A stretch of 14,643 bases of DNA from an uncultured Spirochaetales bacterium (GTDB lineage Bacteria > Spirochaetota > Spirochaetia > Sphaerochaetales > Sphaerochaetaceae), in contig CAMEXG010000032.1 of the NCBI GenBank assembly GCA_945947045.1, positions 1 to 14,643 on the forward strand, given 5' to 3'. This document shows positions 1-7,153 of the stretch, piece after piece. Position numbers and translations under genes: made by a program. The notes beneath the pieces were generated by a model, which was given only the letters and a program-made list of their open reading frames with translations, was not told where the DNA came from and searched no databases. Within the stretch, counting starts at the first letter, position 1. Each line of letters starts with the position of its first letter.

Positions 1-1
1 G

Positions 2-1015
2 ATATTAAGTGTCGTTTTGTTTTTAACACTCTTTGCCTTTGGCCTTTTTGCTTCCACCGGAGAGTCCGGTGCAGTCAGCGCCCAAAGATACAGCGCACTT
101 AGGTCTCCTTCTTATAGCGGAAGTTTGGAAGATGTATTTGTCAATCCTGCATCTTTACCTCTTATGAGGGAAAACATCCTTTTTAAAGTTACAGCCGCTT
201 CCGGAGAAGCTTACAACACCTCTCTTTTATTTTCATCTTCTCCAACTTGGTATATTCAGAACTTGGAGAACGAACTACAGGGAACTGTGGTATCAGGATC
301 AATTGCATTGACGGCCAAGTTCTCGAATAAGATAGAAGATAGAACGGTGATGGACGACAGGGCTTTTTTCAATATCTATACAGGTGTAGATATCGAGATA
401 GACCTTGGATATAAGTTGGGGAGACATTTTTCTTTCGGTTTCAGACTTGGCGGAGGAAACAATCTCATTAGAGAAGACAAGAATATCTCCTCATACATAG
501 ACGTTGTGAAGAACGCTCTTTTTAGTGCATATGAGAAGGTCGACGGCTCCGAGAGATTTACTTCAACTTTCGGTATTATGCTCTTTAACGATAATTTCTC
601 TTTTGGTGCCACGACTTCATCTATCATTGGAGAGAATCTGGGGGTCTCCAACTATTTCTCGACAATTATCGGAAATACTACTGTTGCAGTAAGCTACAGA
701 GGCGACATGTATTCGGAGGAAGGGGAATTGAATCTTCTTGTTCCTCGAATAGGTGCATCTTTATCTGGAATGGGAATCGGAAATGAAAGGGCAGTGTCAC
801 TGTCTGGGGATCTTATTATCCAGTTGCTGAAGAATGCATATGTGGATGCGGGGTTAAAATACCAATATTTGGTGAAAAATGATGAGATAAATAATATTCT
901 TTCTTTCTCTGTCTTGGGAGCTCTGGAAGACTTCACTCTCGCATTTAATCTTGCTTTTGATTTTCATGGTGAAAACAATTTTCTGCCATCAATTGTTTTT
1001 ACATACTCAAATTAA
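2..1015 (+). CDS. Exported, probably outer-membrane beta-barrel protein (5' partial)
   Basis: The reading frame is open to the left edge (first whole codon ATA at 2-4) and stops with TAA at 1013-1015. A TTG at 17-19 could serve as a start. However, the residues encoded before it (I-L-S-V-V-L) continue the hydrophobic run FLTLFAFGLFA, so this looks like the middle of a signal peptide whose start lies before the window. After the signal come an 'NPASLPL' motif resembling the conserved N-terminal NPA stretch of FadL/PorV-like outer-membrane proteins, and then many alternating hydrophobic/polar strands. These include glycine-rich turns such as GFRLGGGNN and a terminal strand ending FTYSN. The composition fits a beta-barrel in the outer membrane. 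I do not recognise a specific family or substrate. About 120 bases and a separate candidate promoter separate it from adhE. Confidence 0.6.
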   Translation: MLSVVLFLTLFAFGLFASTGESGAVSAQRYSALRSPSYSGSLEDVFVNPASLPLMRENILFKVTAASGEAYNTSLLFSSSPTWYIQNLENELQGTVVSGSIALTAKFSNKIEDRTVMDDRAFFNIYTGVDIEIDLGYKLGRHFSFGFRLGGGNNLIREDKNISSYIDVVKNALFSAYEKVDGSERFTSTFGIMLFNDNFSFGATTSSIIGENLGVSNYFSTIIGNTTVAVSYRGDMYSEEGELNLLVPRIGASLSGMGIGNERAVSLSGDLIIQLLKNAYVDAGLKYQYLVKNDEINNILSFSVLGALEDFTLAFNLAFDFHGENNFLPSIVFTYSN

Positions 1016-1054
1016 GTAGATCAAAAAATTTTTTAAAAATTACGACACGGGGTA

Positions 1055-1084
1055 TTGCTATTAATATGTAAAATAAGATATAAA
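1055..1084 (+). promoter_or_regulatory. Candidate sigma-70-type promoter of adhE
   Basis: A TTGCTA box at 1055-1060 and a TATAAA box at 1079-1084 are separated by 18 bases in the 120-base gap before adhE. The region is extremely AT-rich, so such boxes can occur by chance. The position, about 50 bases before the ATG, is reasonable. Confidence 0.4.
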
Positions 1085-1097
1085 AATATCGATATTT
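1084..1097. promoter_or_regulatory. 14-base perfect palindrome, possible operator of adhE
   Basis: AAATATCGATATTT is a perfect palindrome directly after the candidate -10 box, where a repressor would block transcription start. It does not match the Rex redox-repressor consensus as I remember it (TTGTGAAA..TTTCACAA). A second, weaker inverted repeat (GATAA-4-TTATC) follows at 1105-1118. In such AT-rich DNA either could be accidental. Confidence 0.3.
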
Positions 1098-1135
1098 AAA
1101 TATGGATAAATAATTATCTTAATAGTGAGGTTCTT

Positions 1136-3748
1136 ATGGCAGAAGAAAAGACAGTAGATTACCAGAAAGAAGTGAATACCTTGGTAGAGAAAGCTGGAAA
1201 AGCTCTTGATGAGTTTCTTACTCTGAATCAGGAACAGGTTGACTATATCGTTGCAAAATGTTCTGTTGCAGGACTAGATCACCATGGTGACTTGGCACAA
1301 AAAGCCATTGAAGAAACAAAGAGAGGTGTATTTGAAGATAAGGCTACAAAGAATCTCTTTGCCTGTGAATATGTTGTGAACAACATGAGGCATCTGAAAA
1401 CTGTGGGAGTAATCGCAGAAGATCCTGTTACAGGAATTACGGAGATAGCAGACCCCATTGGAGTCATTGCCGGTATAACTCCTGTCACCAACCCGACTTC
1501 AACAGTTATTTTCAAGTCACTCATCTGTCTTAAGACAAGAAACCCAATAATCTTCGCATTTCATCCAAGTGCACAGGAATGCTCAAAGGCTGCTGCGATT
1601 GTCATTCGTGATGCTGCCGTGGCTGCAGGAGCTCCAAAAGACTGTATCCAGTGGATCGAGCATCCAAGTATGGAGGCGACTACTGCTCTCATCCACCACG
1701 ATGGCGTAGCATCAATTCTCGCAACCGGTGGAAACGCAATGGTAAAGGCCGCTTATAGCTGCGGTAAGCCTGCCATGGGTGTGGGAGCTGGAAATGTTCC
1801 TGCATACATCAACAAAAGTGCAAATGTGGAGCAGGCTGTAAATGACATTGTTATTTCGAAGTCTTTTGATAATGGTATGATCTGCGCTTCTGAACAGGCG
1901 GTAATTATTGACGAAGAAGTTTATAACGACGCCATCGCTCTCTTTAAGAGATTTAAGGCTTACTTTGTAAACAAAGAGGAAAAGATTAAACTCTCCCGTT
2001 ATATGTTTGGCAAGGCTGTAGGGGACGAGGAAGTAGAAAATGCTAAACTACAGCCGGCTCTTGTTGGTAAAACTGCATATTGGATTGCTTCGGAGGCTGG
2101 GTTTAAAGTTCCTGAAGATACTTCTATTCTCTGTGTTCCATGTTCTACTGTAGGACCAAAAGAACCAATTTCTAGAGAAAAACTATCCCCAGTTCTCGCT
2201 GTTTTTAAAGTTAAAGATGACAAAGAAGGTTTTGAAAAATCTTCTCAAATGGTTGAATTCAATGGTCTCGGCCACTCTGCAGCCATCCACTGTAAAGATC
2301 AGGCAATGGCAGATGCTTTTGGCGAAAAAGTAAAGGCAATGAGAATCATTTGGAACTCTCCTTCGACTTTCGGCGGTATCGGCAACGTCTACAATTCTTT
2401 CCTTCCTTCCCTGACTCTCGGTTGTGGCTCCTATGGAAGAAACAGCATAGGTGGAAACGTATCTGCAGTTAACTTATTGAATGTCAAGAAAGTCGGAAAG
2501 AGGAGAAACACGATGCAGTGGTTTAAGGTACCGCAGAAGATTTACTTTGAGAGAAATTCAATCCAGTATCTTCAGTCATGTAGAAATATAAACAAAGTCT
2601 TTATCGTCACAGATAGATCAATGGTGGAGTTCGGATTCGTCAACAAGATCACAGATCAGCTTAATCAGAGAAGAACACCTGTTTCTGTCCAACTCTTCTG
2701 TGATGTGGAACCTGATCCAGATATCGAGACAGTAAAAAGAGGCGTACAGTTGATGAACGCATTCAAGCCAGATACTATCATTGCTCTCGGAGGTGGATCA
2801 TCAATGGATGCTGCCAAGGGAATGTGGCTCTTCTACGAGCATCCAGAGGTAAACTTCGACGATTTGAAGCAGAAGTTCATGGATATAAGAAAGAGAGCTT
2901 TCAAGTATCCTGAACTTGGAAGAATGTCAAAACTCATCTGTATTCCTACAACATCTGGAACAGGTTCTGAAGTAACACCATTTGCAGTCATCTCAGATAA
3001 AGCAAATGGCAAGAAGTATCCTCTCACAGATTACTCTCTTACTCCGACAGTCGCCATTGTTGATGCAGAATTCACAACTAATCTCCCAGCCCGCTCCACG
3101 GCTATGACAGGTATGGATGTCCTTACCCATGCAATAGAGGCATATGTTTCTGTTCTTGCAAACGACTTCACTGATGGTCTCTGCTTGAAAGCTATCCAGC
3201 TTGTATTCAAGTATCTTCCAAGAGCAGTCAAAGATGGACCAAATGATTTAGAGGCAAGGGAAAAAATGCACAACGCTGCAACTATCGCAGGTATGGCATT
3301 TGCGAACTCCTTCCTGGGTATGGATCATTCTATGGCTCATAAAGTAGGTGCTGAGTTCCATGTGGTACATGGATATGCTTGTGGTATTCTTCTTCCTCAT
3401 GTCATCCGCTATAACGGAGAAGTCCCTACAAAACTCTCAGTATGGCCAAAATATAATACTTGGAAGGCTGATGAAAGATATCAGGAGATTGCATCACTTC
3501 TTGGTCTTAAGGCATCGACTCCGGAAGAGGGTGTTGAGTCATTGGCAGAAGCTGTAAATAGACTTATGAAGGAAATTGGTCTTGATCCTAACTTCGCTTC
3601 ATGTGGAATCGCAGAAGAAGACTGGAACAATAGCTTGGAGAAGATTGCAGTGAGAGCATATGAAGACCAGTGCTCACCTGCAAACCCTAGAGTTCCTATG
3701 GTGAAGGATATGATCGAGATACTAAAAAAGTGCTATAAGGGAAACTAA
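1136..3748 (+). CDS. adhE: Bifunctional acetaldehyde-CoA/alcohol dehydrogenase AdhE
   Basis: AdhE reduces acetyl-CoA to acetaldehyde and then ethanol, oxidising two NADH per acetyl group in fermentation; in other bacteria it forms cytoplasmic filaments called spirosomes. The 870-residue protein has both expected halves. The N-terminal aldehyde dehydrogenase domain (about 1-450) has the nucleophile Cys250 in NGMICASEQ and the nucleotide-binding segment GGNAMVKAAYSCGKP (about 198-212). The C-terminal iron-dependent alcohol dehydrogenase domain (about 460-866) has GGGSSMD (552-558). It also has iron ligands Asp661, His665, His731 and His745, each eight positions beyond the E. coli AdhE equivalents. 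No key residue is missing and the length matches the family. The ATG is preceded by GTGAGG at 1125-1130. A terminator follows, so it is probably monocistronic. Confidence 0.98.
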   Translation: MAEEKTVDYQKEVNTLVEKAGKALDEFLTLNQEQVDYIVAKCSVAGLDHHGDLAQKAIEETKRGVFEDKATKNLFACEYVVNNMRHLKTVGVIAEDPVTGITEIADPIGVIAGITPVTNPTSTVIFKSLICLKTRNPIIFAFHPSAQECSKAAAIVIRDAAVAAGAPKDCIQWIEHPSMEATTALIHHDGVASILATGGNAMVKAAYSCGKPAMGVGAGNVPAYINKSANVEQAVNDIVISKSFDNGMICASEQAVIIDEEVYNDAIALFKRFKAYFVNKEEKIKLSRYMFGKAVGDEEVENAKLQPALVGKTAYWIASEAGFKVPEDTSILCVPCSTVGPKEPISREKLSPVLAVFKVKDDKEGFEKSSQMVEFNGLGHSAAIHCKDQAMADAFGEKVKAMRIIWNSPSTFGGIGNVYNSFLPSLTLGCGSYGRNSIGGNVSAVNLLNVKKVGKRRNTMQWFKVPQKIYFERNSIQYLQSCRNINKVFIVTDRSMVEFGFVNKITDQLNQRRTPVSVQLFCDVEPDPDIETVKRGVQLMNAFKPDTIIALGGGSSMDAAKGMWLFYEHPEVNFDDLKQKFMDIRKRAFKYPELGRMSKLICIPTTSGTGSEVTPFAVISDKANGKKYPLTDYSLTPTVAIVDAEFTTNLPARSTAMTGMDVLTHAIEAYVSVLANDFTDGLCLKAIQLVFKYLPRAVKDGPNDLEAREKMHNAATIAGMAFANSFLGMDHSMAHKVGAEFHVVHGYACGILLPHVIRYNGEVPTKLSVWPKYNTWKADERYQEIASLLGLKASTPEEGVESLAEAVNRLMKEIGLDPNFASCGIAEEDWNNSLEKIAVRAYEDQCSPANPRVPMVKDMIEILKKCYKGN

Positions 3749-3776
3749 ATATAACACAACACTTCTTTTCCCCTTA

Positions 3777-3811
3777 CTCCACTTGGTTTTTCCAGGTGGA
3801 GTTTTGTTGTT
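3777..3811 (+). terminator. Rho-independent terminator after adhE
   Basis: A 10-base-pair stem (3777-3786 with 3792-3801, one G-U pair) closes a TTTTT loop and is followed by TTTTGTTGTT. It lies 28 bases after the adhE stop and separates adhE from the operon to the right. Confidence 0.9.
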
Positions 3812-3851
3812 AATTAGTTTTAAGGATTTTCTTGGGTTTAAAACATAAAAA

Positions 3852-3868
3852 CTGAAATAAATTTTCAG
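3852..3868. promoter_or_regulatory. Operator-like inverted repeat, copy 1
   Basis: CTGAAA-TAAAT-TTTCAG is a perfect 6-base inverted repeat with a 5-base centre, just upstream of the regulator promoter. Its core GAAATAAATTTTC recurs almost unchanged 23 bases downstream. A paired palindrome next to an RpiR-type gene suggests binding by that regulator; this is inference. Confidence 0.5.
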
Positions 3869-3876
3869 ATTAAATT

Positions 3877-3889
3877 GAAAAAGATTTTC
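3877..3889. promoter_or_regulatory. Operator-like inverted repeat, copy 2
   Basis: GAAAA-AGA-TTTTC matches the core of the first palindrome at 11 of 13 positions and lies exactly 23 bases after it, about two helical turns. It ends one base before the TTGACA box, so a bound repressor would contact or exclude RNA polymerase. Confidence 0.5.
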
Positions 3890-3890
3890 G

Positions 3891-3919
3891 TTGACAGCTG
3901 ACCAATGTGGATTTATGGT
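3891..3919 (+). promoter_or_regulatory. Promoter of the MurQ/ABC-transporter operon
   Basis: A perfect TTGACA (3891-3896) is followed, with an ideal 17-base spacer, by TATGGT (3914-3919, four of six matches to TATAAT). Initiation about seven bases after the -10 box would fall at or beside the ATG at 3926. It lies beyond the adhE terminator and the paired palindromes and is the only good promoter I can see for the operon. Confidence 0.6.
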
Positions 3920-3925
3920 CTATGT

Positions 3926-4789
3926 ATGAATGGAATTCTGTTGAGGATAATGAACAACAAAGATAGTTTTTCTTCTAAGGAACTGGAGGTTGCAAATGCA
4001 ATCATTAATAATCCCGGCAAGTTGTTGACCTCAACAATCACTGAGTATGCAGACTTCATAAATACATCTCCAGCGACAGTCACTAGGTTTTGTAAAAGAA
4101 TAAACATCACAGGATTTCAAGAATTAAAGCTATTGATTGCCAAGGCCACAAGCGATGAAGACTTGAATATTGGTTCCATTGAAAGAGATCAGACAACAAA
4201 TACAATGGAGACATCCGAAGGAATAATAAACAATGTCATGACCAATGCTATTTCATCAATAGACAGGTTGAACACTCTTTTGGATGTGACGGTGTTAGAA
4301 GGCGTAGTATCGAAGATAGCTAGTAGCCGTCACATTCTAATTTGTGGTGTTGGAGCCAGTGGTGTAGTAGCGAAAGATTTTCATCAGAAATTGGTAAGAA
4401 TAGGTATTCTTTCACACTGCGATGATGATTTTGATTTGGCTAAAGTTCAGGTCACATCTTTCGATGACAGGGATTTGGTTATTGCTTTTTCTTATTCAGG
4501 TATGAAGTCAGAGATAAAGAGTATTGTCTCTATTGCCAAAAATAAGGGTGCGACAATAGTGGCAATAACCAAGGCAGGGACCAACCCCATTTCAAACATG
4601 GCTGATTATCATATTCCTGTAGTTCCATCTGAAGCAATCGTAAGAGATGGTGCAACAGTATCAAGACTTCAGATGCTTATTGTTGTAGATATTCTTTACC
4701 AGATGTTGATTCATTCAAATTCTGGGAATGCATTGGCAACGTTAAAAGAGACATGGAAAAATGTTGCATTGGAAGGTAAAGATGAATAA
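3926..4789 (+). CDS. RpiR/MurR-family transcriptional regulator (HTH + SIS)
   Basis: This 287-residue protein has the RpiR layout. An N-terminal helix-turn-helix domain (about 1-75; SPATVTRFCKRI is the recognition-helix region) is followed by a sugar-isomerase (SIS) domain (about 127-255, with GVGASG at 141-146 and SYSG at 189-192) that senses phosphosugars in this family. In E. coli the homologue MurR represses the MurNAc genes and responds to MurNAc-6-phosphate. MurQ in the same operon makes that, or a related phosphosugar, the likely effector here. Start choice: ATG 3926 gives an N-terminus (MNGILLRI...) that lines up with MurR as I recall it. ATG 3905 would precede the predicted transcription start. 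ATG 3950 has a GAGG only three bases away and would clip the first helix. The stop overlaps the next start by 8 bases. Confidence 0.9.
   Translation: MNGILLRIMNNKDSFSSKELEVANAIINNPGKLLTSTITEYADFINTSPATVTRFCKRINITGFQELKLLIAKATSDEDLNIGSIERDQTTNTMETSEGIINNVMTNAISSIDRLNTLLDVTVLEGVVSKIASSRHILICGVGASGVVAKDFHQKLVRIGILSHCDDDFDLAKVQVTSFDDRDLVIAFSYSGMKSEIKSIVSIAKNKGATIVAITKAGTNPISNMADYHIPVVPSEAIVRDGATVSRLQMLIVVDILYQMLIHSNSGNALATLKETWKNVALEGKDE
4771..4776 (+). promoter_or_regulatory. Ribosome binding site deciding the hydrolase start
   Basis: GGAAGG inside the end of the regulator gene lies five bases before ATG 4782. It favours that start over the in-frame ATG at 4761. Confidence 0.7.
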
Positions 4790-5537
4790 GAGAGTATTTT
4801 TTGAAAACGAAGATAGGATACCTTTTATTGATCTCTACAAACATGAAAGAGCGATTAAAGATACTCTGATCCTAGTCATTCCAGGCGGTGGATATTTCTT
4901 TTGTAATCCACGAGAAGGAGAAGATGTTGCATATGCATTTCTCTCGAAAGGTTTCGATGCTGCAGTATTAAACTATAGTACAGAAAAAGGAGATTTTTAT
5001 CCAAAGCAGCTGAAGGAAGTTGCTCTTGCAGTCGACTATATCAGAAAAAACTATGGATATAAGAGGGTCATACTCTGTGGTTTTAGTGCAGGAGGTCATT
5101 TGGCTGCATCTCTAGCTACATTATATGACAAAGAAGATGCTGTAAAAGATTTTGACTGTCGACCAGATGGATGTATTCTTTCTTATCCTGTACTTATTTC
5201 TGGAGAGTATGAAAATAAAATTACTCTTGATAATCTTTGTGGCGCTGATTCATCTTTAAGAGAATGGGTCAGCCTTGAGAAAAGAATAGATGAAAATACA
5301 CCTCCTTTCTTTATTTGGCACACTTACGAAGATGAAAAGGTTCCAGTGGAAAACTCTTTGATATTTGCGTTATATTTACGCAAAAAAAATGTTCCAATGG
5401 AACTGCATATATATGAAAAGGGGCTTCATGCTCTTTCTCTGGCAACAGAGATAACAGCAGAAGGCAAGGAAGAAATTAATATTCATGCGTCAACTTGGTT
5501 TGATACTGCATGCGATTGGATAAATAACTGTCTTTGA
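4782..5537 (+). CDS. Alpha/beta-hydrolase, acetyl-esterase-like (Aes/BD-FAE type)
   Basis: This 251-residue protein without a signal peptide is probably a cytoplasmic carboxylesterase. It shows the oxyanion segment PGGGY (34-38), nucleophile Ser102 in GFSAGG, a probable acid Asp184 in the YEDEKVPVENS stretch, and His216 in GLHAL. This is the arrangement of small acetyl-xylan-esterase/Aes-like hydrolases that remove acetyl or other acyl groups from sugars and small esters. Its start overlaps the regulator stop (ATGAATAA), implying coupled translation, and the binding-protein gene follows 20 bases later. In this operon it could de-acylate an imported sugar, for example O-acetylated MurNAc. That substrate is inference; the fold and catalytic triad are clear. 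Confidence 0.88.
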   Translation: MNKRVFFENEDRIPFIDLYKHERAIKDTLILVIPGGGYFFCNPREGEDVAYAFLSKGFDAAVLNYSTEKGDFYPKQLKEVALAVDYIRKNYGYKRVILCGFSAGGHLAASLATLYDKEDAVKDFDCRPDGCILSYPVLISGEYENKITLDNLCGADSSLREWVSLEKRIDENTPPFFIWHTYEDEKVPVENSLIFALYLRKKNVPMELHIYEKGLHALSLATEITAEGKEEINIHASTWFDTACDWINNCL

Positions 5538-5544
5538 CAGATAT

Positions 5545-5550
5545 AAGGAG
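5545..5550 (+). promoter_or_regulatory. Strong ribosome binding site of the solute-binding protein
   Basis: AAGGAG lies seven bases before ATG 5558. It shows that the upstream in-frame TTG at 5534 is not the start, and it fits high expression of a periplasmic binding protein. Confidence 0.8.
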
Positions 5551-5557
5551 AAATATT

Positions 5558-7081
5558 ATGAAAAAACTTTTGGTACTGGCTCTTTTGGTCGCAATGCTGG
5601 TTCCTGTGTTTGCTGGTGGAGCAAATGAAGCTACATCTACTTCTAAAGCAGACAAGTCAAAGGTCGTTTTCACAGTAGCTGGAAACCCTTATCGTTTCTT
5701 CCATCTCACAAGTGCAGGTTGCGGTGGTGATGACAATATCGTTCTAGCCAACGTATACGACAACTTGCTCTGCCTTGAGAATGATGGTTCTCTTTCAAAT
5801 GCATTGGCTGAAAGTTATGAAGTAAGTGCTGATGGTACTGTCTACACTTTCCACCTCAGAAAGGGAGTCAAGTTCACAAACGGTGAAGAGATGACAGCTG
5901 AAGATGTAAAGTTCTCTCTCGACAAAGGTTCAAAGGGACCTCTTGGTGGACCTCTTCTCATCAACTACAAAGAATGTCGCATCATCGATCCATATACAGT
6001 TGAGATTGAACTCTCTGCTCCATATGCTGCATTCCCATATTGTGTAGCTTCTCGTGTAGGCGGAATCGCTTGTAAGAGCTATTGGGAACAGGTAGGTGAT
6101 GAAGGCTATCAGAATGCTCCAATTGGAACAGGTCCATACAAGCTTGTTGCATATGCAGCTAATGATTACATCACACTTGAAGCAAACGAAGATCACTGGA
6201 GAGGTGCTCCAGCTATCAAGACAGTTCAGATTGAATTGGTTGCTGACCCAAATACAATGATTCTTGGTCTCCAGAATGGTGACTATGATGTAATGGGTAA
6301 CCCATCTATCGAAATGGTCACAAGATTCGAAAAGGATCCTAACATCAATACAGATGTCGCTTCTTCAACAGGAAGAATCACTCTCTACTTGAATGCTAGA
6401 AATGGTATCACAACAGATATCAACTTCAGAAAGGCTGTTCAGGCTGCAATTGATAAGGAAGAAGTAAATATCGCTGTAAACAACGGTGCTGCTGTTCTTA
6501 TCGATGTTGACCTTTGCCCAATGTATACAGGTCACCCAACATCTGGTTTACATATTGTAGAGAAGAATGTTGAGAAGGCAAAAGAATATCTTGCAGCTTC
6601 TAATTACAACAACGAAGAGTTCGGTATCCTCGTACAGGCTGGAACAAACAACGAAACAGCTGCAAAGGTTATCCAGGCTCAGCTTATGGCAATTGGAATC
6701 AACTGTAAGGTCGACGCTGTTGACAATACAACACTTAGAAGCCGTGATAGTTCCCGTGACTTTGATGCATATCTCTGTGACAACCTCTCATCTATCCCAG
6801 ATGCAGATGCTATTGCAGGATTCTTCAAGCCTACAAGATTTGTTGAAAGTGTAAGCTATCCAAGAGCTCCTGAAATCTATGCTCTTTCTCAGAAAGGATG
6901 TTCTGCTCAGGGCGACGATCGTCTTCCATACTACACAGAAATCTGTAACATCATTACAGATGAAGCTTATATGGTTCCTCTTTATAACGGAATTACAACA
7001 ATTGCATACAATGCAAACCTCGACGGTGTCGGTGCTCACTGTCTTAACTACTACCTCTTCAGATACTGGAACTGGAAGTAA
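5558..7081 (+). CDS. ABC transporter periplasmic solute-binding protein, family 5 (DppA/OppA type)
   Basis: This 507-residue protein captures substrate in the periplasm for the ABC importer encoded next. Residues 1-19 form a signal peptide (MKK, hydrophobic core, then VPVFA before GG). There is no lipobox cysteine, so I infer cleavage by signal peptidase I to a soluble protein. The mature part has family-5 landmarks: 'LRKGVKFTNGEEMTAEDVKFSL' spread over about 110-131, PIGTGPYKL near the middle, and FRKAVQAAIDKE in the second lobe. Family 5 binds peptides, but also nickel, opines, oligosaccharides and murein tripeptide, so the fold does not define the ligand. The neighbouring MurQ and kinase point to a muropeptide or MurNAc-containing saccharide. 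A hairpin follows the stop. Confidence 0.93.
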   Translation: MKKLLVLALLVAMLVPVFAGGANEATSTSKADKSKVVFTVAGNPYRFFHLTSAGCGGDDNIVLANVYDNLLCLENDGSLSNALAESYEVSADGTVYTFHLRKGVKFTNGEEMTAEDVKFSLDKGSKGPLGGPLLINYKECRIIDPYTVEIELSAPYAAFPYCVASRVGGIACKSYWEQVGDEGYQNAPIGTGPYKLVAYAANDYITLEANEDHWRGAPAIKTVQIELVADPNTMILGLQNGDYDVMGNPSIEMVTRFEKDPNINTDVASSTGRITLYLNARNGITTDINFRKAVQAAIDKEEVNIAVNNGAAVLIDVDLCPMYTGHPTSGLHIVEKNVEKAKEYLAASNYNNEEFGILVQAGTNNETAAKVIQAQLMAIGINCKVDAVDNTTLRSRDSSRDFDAYLCDNLSSIPDADAIAGFFKPTRFVESVSYPRAPEIYALSQKGCSAQGDDRLPYYTEICNIITDEAYMVPLYNGITTIAYNANLDGVGAHCLNYYLFRYWNWK

Positions 7082-7094
7082 GATTTATAGGCAT

Positions 7095-7120
7095 TTTGTG
7101 GGGGAGCTTTCCCCCACAAA
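7095..7120. promoter_or_regulatory. Intergenic 11-bp perfect hairpin between binding-protein and permease genes
   Basis: 7095-7105 pairs perfectly with 7110-7120 around a GCTT loop, with a five-G/five-C core. What follows is AATAATAACAAT, not a U-tract, so it is not a canonical terminator for either strand. In this position it most likely protects the upstream message from 3' decay or causes partial termination, giving more binding protein than membrane subunits, as known for other ABC operons. The function is inference. Confidence 0.7.
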
Positions 7121-7140
7121 TAATAACAATCACTAATTAT

Positions 7141-7145
7141 AAGGA
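7141..7145 (+). promoter_or_regulatory. Ribosome binding site for a TTG-started permease
   Basis: AAGGA lies eight bases before TTG 7154. No ATG occurs at a suitable place, and the residues after the TTG give the standard amphipathic N-terminus of DppB proteins. Confidence 0.65.
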
Positions 7146-7153
7146 AAAAAACA

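Noticed and set aside
1023..1041. A/T-only self-complementary stretch as terminator of the first gene
   Set aside because: It has no G-C pairs and no clear stem-loop and T-tract order, so it is probably just AT-rich intergenic DNA.
1136..3748. adhE as part of the MurNAc operon
   Set aside because: A strong terminator and a new promoter with operator-like sites separate them; no metabolic link is needed.
3905..3925. Upstream ATG 3905 as start of the RpiR regulator
   Set aside because: It lies inside the predicted promoter, has no ribosome site, and adds seven residues that the family does not show.
4761..4781. ATG 4761 as start of the first hydrolase
   Set aside because: ATG 4782 has GGAAGG at the right distance and the typical stop/start overlap; the extra residues only read through the regulator's end.
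5534..5557. TTG 5534 as start of the binding protein
   Set aside because: The signal peptide begins with MKK at 5558, right after AAGGAG; the longer form would spoil the signal sequence.
7095..7120. The hairpin as a true operon terminator
   Set aside because: No U-tract follows, and the permease and ATPase genes beyond it belong functionally to the preceding binding protein.
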